This document shows positions 7,761 through 10,789 of a stretch of DNA of 10,789 bases, piece after piece. The notes under the pieces were generated by a model, which was given only the letters and a program-made list of their open reading frames with translations, did not search any database and was not told the origin of the DNA. The translations under genes were made by a program, and so were the position numbers. Source of the DNA: Physocladia obscura (lineage: Eukaryota; Chytridiomycota; Chytridiomycetes; Chytridiales; Chytriomycetaceae); the NCBI GenBank assembly GCA_027596945.1, contig JADGJH010001303.1:1-10789 (forward strand). Direction: 5' to 3'. Position 1 is the first letter of the stretch. The number at the start of each line of letters is the position of its first letter.

Positions 7761-8208
7761 ATTTCCCTAGTGTGCAACACAGGACCCTATGAACAAGTTG
7801 TTGCCACTCCCGTGCCGATGGGTTGTACATCTGGCTGCCGCATGAGAGACATACATCACATCAAGGGTCTATACTACCATCACATCAACACCTAATTCCC
7901 ACTATAAAACATTGTTATTAGCACTGCTGATTCGAAATGAAGACTGATGTACCTCTCCAAGGACAGTCATATTGGCCAAGGTGGGTTCATGATCAAGGGC
8001 AAGCTGGGATGAGGGGTACTTTTTTTTGTGGTCAAAGACATTCCAAAATATTCCAAGACATTCCATAACTCCAAAACCCATAAAAAGAAGCCACTCCCCC
8101 AAAAAAATGACGCACAAAAAAAAATAACACCAATCAAGGAAAACGAACAGTGTTACAACTTTAAAATATCTTACTTTGGGAATGTGAACAAGTTTAACTG
8201 GACTATTG
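7761..8208. other. No supported gene
   Basis: This is unique-looking DNA. A minus-strand frame at 7902-8021 (SSQLALDHEPTLANMTVLGE) has some coding character but no recognisable family and runs into low-complexity sequence. The + strand has A-rich runs at 8101-8128 and a 10-bp periodic ATTCC motif at 8040-8064. Confidence 0.35.
8040..8064. repeat. ATTCC at exact 10-bp spacing, three times
   Basis: ATTCC begins at 8040, 8050 and 8060, so the three boxes lie on one face of the helix. Spacers differ. It is too short to be more than suggestive of a protein-binding cluster. Confidence 0.4.
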
Positions 8209-8554
8209 ATGAATATAAGACAAATAACAAAAATGCTACAAACAGAACTTTTCAAAATTGCAAATCAACTTCATCAGCAACAGATTTATTCCAATTCCCG
8301 CATCTCGCAAACAAAAGAGACCTATTGGTTATTGGAAAAACAGCCAATATGAGTTCCCACAAGACTTCAAATCGCGTGAAAAAGAAAATTGCAACCTTGG
8401 TTTATTAGTTACTGAACAGCATATAATCATTGACATTGATAACAAGCCACCATCTCAAAAAGGGAAAAAAACAGGTGTTTATTCAACCAACACTGGCTTG
8501 AATGATTTTATCTCTCTTGCATCAGAACACGAGTTGTTGATTTGCCGTGTGTAG
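8209..8554 (+). pseudogene. Primase-polymerase (AEP-like) N-terminal fragment, frame-broken
   Basis: The main frame (8228-8554) contains FIPIPASRKQKRPIGYWK, then CNLGLLVTEQHIIIDIDNK and GLNDFISLASEHELL. This follows the usual start of archaeo-eukaryotic primase (prim-pol) domains: a basic-residue/proline loop, an NhGhxTG-like turn, then a hydrophobic strand ending in DxD (here DID, codons at 8432-8440), which is the metal-binding motif I. The preceding helix, TELFKIANQLHQQ, lies in a different frame (8188-8352), implying a frame shift near 8280. The protein stops at 8552-8554, before motifs II and III and any helicase domain, so it cannot be active. Such primases belong to plasmids, large DNA viruses, Polinton-like viruses and virophages; the source here is unknown. 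It stands alone, with no other replication gene nearby. The call rests on motif order only. Confidence 0.4.
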
Positions 8555-8766
8555 CAAGGGGTTTTTAGAGATGAATAATATTTATTGTTTTGTTATGACT
8601 ATTTCAGAAAAGAAACCAACAATTTTTATACATTTTCCAGTATCTTGGTGGCATCTTGGCTTGATTGGTCACCTGGTATCTTAGCTAAGAGGCAAATGCT
8701 CTATTTTGTCTTTTTGGTGATACCAGGGGTGGCTCCTATCAAGATTAGGGGGGATTTTTGTTGAAA
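8555..8766. other. AT-rich gap with 9-bp inverted repeat
   Basis: There is no gene here. CCTGGTATC (8672-8680) and GATACCAGG (8719-8727) are exact inverted copies 38 bases apart, just ahead of the GC-rich retroelement-like ORFs, and may be part of that element's 5' region. Confidence 0.45.
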
Positions 8767-9150
8767 ATGACTACCGTCACCAACACCAAACACCCTTTTA
8801 TAGTCTTTGAGTTAGCCCTCATCAAATGCCTGCACGGCCGCGCTCGCTGCCCGACGCCAGAATGCGAATCGTCCTCGCTCAGCTCGAATGGAATCGGAGG
8901 CGCTACGAACCAATATGGGTTCAAATACGCTCAGGTAATGTGCGGCAGCTGCCATCGCCGCTGCCGCCTGGAAGCCGCGCTCCGCGAAGGAAAAACAGCC
9001 TCTGCAAGGCTTCTGGCCGAATGGACGGCTGAGCACTTGAAGTTGGTGCCCGCGCAGCCAGCAAAAAAACGTGCGCGCGCTGAATCGGCACCTCGTATAG
9101 ACGAAACGGCCGATCTGGCTCTGGACCTGGATCGCAGCCGGACACGATGA
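8767..9150 (+). CDS. Zinc-ribbon protein, first ORF of a retroelement-like unit (127 aa)
   Basis: The ATG at 8767 is the first real start in a frame open from 8758. Residues about 25-70 hold CPTPECESSSLSSNG, NQYGFKYAQ and MCGSCHRRCRLEAAL: two Cys pairs (CPxPxC and CxxC) with a basic tail, a compact zinc ribbon of the kind that binds nucleic acid. A nuclear-localisation-like KKRARAES run (about 99-106) follows, then an acidic end. The ribbon vaguely recalls the N-terminus of IS1 InsA and gag-like first ORFs of non-LTR retroelements; I favour the latter from context. GC content is far above the flanks. The stop overlaps the next ORF's start as ATGA (9147-9150), which would suit coupled termination-reinitiation. 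The frame is intact. Confidence 0.55.
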   Translation: MTTVTNTKHPFIVFELALIKCLHGRARCPTPECESSSLSSNGIGGATNQYGFKYAQVMCGSCHRRCRLEAALREGKTASARLLAEWTAEHLKLVPAQPAKKRARAESAPRIDETADLALDLDRSRTR

Positions 9151-9662
9151 CCCATGGCAAGGGGAAGGTACAACAAATGCTGTCTTTCGCTCCGCTGGCC
9201 ACCGCTGCGAAGCAACCTGGCACGGCTGCCGCCCCAGTGCCTAGCGTAGCCGAAACAAGCGAAATTTCGAAAAACGGACCCGCGCACCGCCCGGCAATGA
9301 GCGCAGCCACCACAACCACCGAAAATGCAAGGGAAAACGTTCCTGAGGGCAGCTGGACTCCAGCTGGCGCTGGAGCAACCCTCTACTCCGGCTGGTTGCC
9401 GAACATCTCGCTGCCATCTATGGAGGAGACCCTACGCATCTACAGACCCCAATCTATCGAGCCTGTCAGTGCACCAAACCCACGCCCTCAGAAGCCCTAC
9501 CAGTTTGGTGCTGGCCCAAAGACAACAACACAAACAATATTCAGACCTGCACCACTGCCGACAATCACAAACGCACCGTCAACCACCACCAGAGTTCCTG
9601 GGCAAATTGACCTACTAGTGCGGATCCAAAGAGCCGAGGAACGGGCAGACAGAGCTTGTTAG
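9147..9662 (+). CDS. Low-complexity second ORF of the retroelement-like unit (171 aa)
   Basis: It starts at the ATG that overlaps the previous stop, in the -1 frame. The protein is rich in Ala, Pro and Thr, with a conserved-looking centre (GWLPNISLPSMEETLRIYRP) and basic/proline spacers. It ends with VRIQRAEERADRAC, the beginning of what looks like a coiled coil, cut short at a TAG (9660-9662). No enzyme motif is present: no endonuclease, reverse transcriptase or integrase. The frame is also open without a stop upstream to about 9084, so a fused protein with a small deletion is an alternative to reinitiation. GC-rich composition ends almost exactly at its stop, suggesting that the ORF is truncated at an insertion or recombination junction rather than naturally finished. 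Confidence 0.45.
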   Translation: MTHGKGKVQQMLSFAPLATAAKQPGTAAAPVPSVAETSEISKNGPAHRPAMSAATTTTENARENVPEGSWTPAGAGATLYSGWLPNISLPSMEETLRIYRPQSIEPVSAPNPRPQKPYQFGAGPKTTTQTIFRPAPLPTITNAPSTTTRVPGQIDLLVRIQRAEERADRAC

Positions 9663-10151
9663 TTGAAGTGTTGAAAATTTCCTGTTTCCTTTCTCAACGA
9701 AAACACACCATGTTTGCAAAATCGGTGAAATCACGTTGATAAAGGGTATAAATTTTAGCGTGCACTTCATTGGAATTTCCATATTGGGATATACATCGAA
9801 TAGTATTGATGCTGTTCTGTAGTAACTGTAAAAAATATATGATACCTCGAAAACCGAGATGCACCAGGCTTGGAACGCGACGACTGCCATAATTTTTGTT
9901 GTTTCACCATTATTATTTTCAACTAGCATTGCTGTCATATAAGTTGCTTCGGAAGAAAACAATCCAACTTGTGTAAAAAGCATTGCCGTGAGATTTACAT
10001 TGAACGGATTACAGGCTTCTTGACATGTTAGCCGCAGTCCCAAATCCTTTGCTTGATGTTGGTAAATAAATACAAATAGGAATAAAATTGCTAGGATGGC
10101 GACAGCGGTCATTACGTAACAGATGTCAATCGAAACTTGCTGGCTCATCAT
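9660..10151 (-). pseudogene. Multi-pass membrane protein, C-terminally truncated
   Basis: From the ATG at 10149-10151 the protein shows four hydrophobic segments: about residues 8-30, 52-76, 87-111 and 132-152. The second segment starts near NPFNVNLT. A short cysteine-containing loop (LTCQEACNPF) lies between helices 1 and 2. The pattern suggests the first half of a six- or seven-helix receptor- or sensor-like protein, but I recognise no family. The open frame runs to 9615, yet residues 165-178 are antisense to the GC-rich ORF, so native sequence ends near 9660 and the remaining helices are lost. A spliced exon beyond the island cannot be excluded; a donor-like GTGTGT lies near 9705. A 20-nt GT...AG stretch (9826-9845) is read through in frame and is not an intron. 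Confidence 0.55.
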
Positions 10152-10415
10152 TTTTAGAAAAAAAGTTGGTGCGAAGTAAACTAATTTTGATTTGAAAGAA
10201 GAAACAAGGTTATCTTCAATTGAAAATGGGACTCTTCAAATTCCTCAATTGTTTTTACAAAAAGTTCTTGTGTGTTTTATGGTACTTTCATACATTCGAA
10301 CAACAAGTGCCTTTGAAATTTTTTTTCAGGAAACAAAAAAAATTGTTATTCGAATAATTCATTATTTACAAGTGTCCCCCATCCCTTTTCAAGGCTTTCC
10401 CATGTTTTATAATGA
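10152..10415. other. Upstream region, no firm gene
   Basis: It is the likely promoter side of the membrane protein gene. A + strand frame (10192-10440, TTG start) has mixed character. A strong acceptor-like tract, TTTTTTTTCAG (ending 10329), is followed by a short open stretch (KKIVIRIIHYLQV, FPMFYNDLCG), which may be an exon of the right-end gene. Confidence 0.3.
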
Positions 10416-10789
10416 TTTATGCGGGCTTATAGTAGGATAATCAAATATGAACCTATTCGTATCATGCATAAACAAGTTGGTTCTAAATTTGGAGATTGTA
10501 TCTGCTGCATTTGGGTGAGTTTATTTTATTTATATTTTTTACAATGTTTGTCTTTGATTTATTTATTCTCTTATTTGTTATTTCTTTTTATGGTAGGTTT
10601 TTTTTTTTTTTTTAACCCAAAGTTTTTTATTTTGCCAAGTTTGACGTCTAAAATTTGAAAAACACAGCCCAACACCACCTGGATGGTATCTACCATGAAT
10701 TCTCAAAACTCTGACGCCAAATGCATTTGATTTTCTAAGTGAAAACGATCAAAGAATTGAAAACGCACGTCTTGAAATGAACAAGGTGT
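10416..10789 (+). pseudogene. Unrecognised gene pieces at right edge, possible intron
   Basis: The frame 10416-10514 reads IIKYEPIRIMHKQVGSKFGD then CICCIW and is followed by GTGAGT (10515-10520), a good splice donor. A T-rich stretch ends in TAG (10594-10596), then 16 Ts (10598-10613). Coding character returns at 10699-10789 (ILKTLTPNAFDFLSENDQRI, then ENARLEMNKV), which runs off the window; a TGA at 10696-10698 precedes it in frame, after PPGWYLP. No acceptor I tried joins the two pieces in phase. Family unknown. It may be one gene with an intron and a nonsense codon, or two unrelated relics. Confidence 0.35.

Larger units (their letters stand above)
8767..9662 (+). mobile_element. GC-rich retroelement-like island, 3' part missing
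   Basis: The two overlapping ORFs share high GC and CpG-containing sequence that begins near 8820 and ends near 9650, between AT-rich flanks. No reverse transcriptase, poly(A) tail or target-site duplication is seen. Loss of the 3' part is unusual for a LINE, whose copies normally lose the 5' end, so recombination or deletion after insertion is likelier. Identity as a retroelement is inference. Confidence 0.4.

Noticed and set aside
6968..7830. Several 80-110 aa ORFs inside copies B and C
   Set aside because: They follow the repeats on both strands, are not conserved in frame between copies, and have no domains.
7902..8255. 117-aa minus-strand ORF with hydrophobic N-terminus
   Set aside because: Its N-terminal half is antisense to the coding-like primase region and to A-rich low-complexity DNA; only the last 40 residues look coding and they match nothing I know.
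9063..9070. A-run (seven As) as a -1 ribosomal frameshift site joining the two island ORFs
   Set aside because: Slipping -1 here leads to a TGA at 9081-9083, before the second ORF's open stretch, so it cannot make a fusion.
8812..9319. Long minus-strand ORFs opposite the GC-rich island
   Set aside because: Shadow frames caused by high GC; the plus strand has the zinc ribbon and the linked start/stop.
9826..9845. 20-nt GT...AG mini-intron in the membrane protein gene
   Set aside because: Too short for fungal splicing, not a multiple of three, and the sequence reads smoothly through it in frame.
10598..10613. Run of 16 Ts as the poly(A) tail of a minus-strand retroelement
   Set aside because: No element sequence or target duplication beside it; equally explained as part of an intron pyrimidine tract.
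1..10789. CRISPR array, rRNA or phage-type operon
   Set aside because: No regularly spaced direct repeats with unique spacers, no rRNA-like sequence, and gene style is eukaryotic.

Overview
The window looks like an AT-rich nuclear segment of a eukaryote with compact genes, most likely an early-diverging fungus such as a chytrid. The evidence is GPI-anchored secreted proteins, fasciclin (FAS1) proteins, AATAAA poly(A) signals, no bacterial ribosome sites or operons, and abundant transposon debris. The chytrid placement is inference from overall style, not from a marker gene.

Layout. Positions 1-450 (-) hold part of an unrecognised protein gene that runs off the left edge and carries an in-frame TAG and a frame change. 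Positions 496-1481 (-) hold a methyltransferase-like gene with a clear SAM-binding motif I, broken by a TGA and frame changes. It is head-to-head with the one convincing intact gene, a cysteine-rich, GPI-anchored secreted protein of 426 aa (1699-2979, +). That gene converges on two tandem FAS1 genes read on the minus strand (3688-4494 and 4610-5218). Both are damaged: the first lacks its 5' part and its GPI tail, the second has lost its middle and its start.

Positions 5250-7760 are a repeat field. Two copies of a roughly 400-bp element with inverted ends, one copy without its right arm and one solo arm surround a GC-richer unexplained block (about 6000-6260) and a degraded stretch resembling the RNase H end of a Ty1/copia retrotransposon (6639-6984). 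Positions 8209-8554 (+) contain a short, frame-broken piece resembling the N-terminal part of an archaeo-eukaryotic primase-polymerase, including a DID motif.

A sharply GC-rich island (about 8767-9662, +) carries two ORFs joined by an ATGA stop/start overlap: a zinc-ribbon protein and a low-complexity protein. They look like the first ORFs of a retroelement whose enzyme-coding part is missing. The island ends against the truncated tail of a four-helix membrane protein gene (10151 to about 9660, -). The right end has short coding-like pieces (10416-10514 and 10699-10789, +) of an unidentified gene.

No complete multi-gene system is visible. The window reads as a gene graveyard around one or two live genes. 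Because most genes carry frame breaks, indel errors in the assembly are an alternative to true pseudogenes and should be ruled out first.
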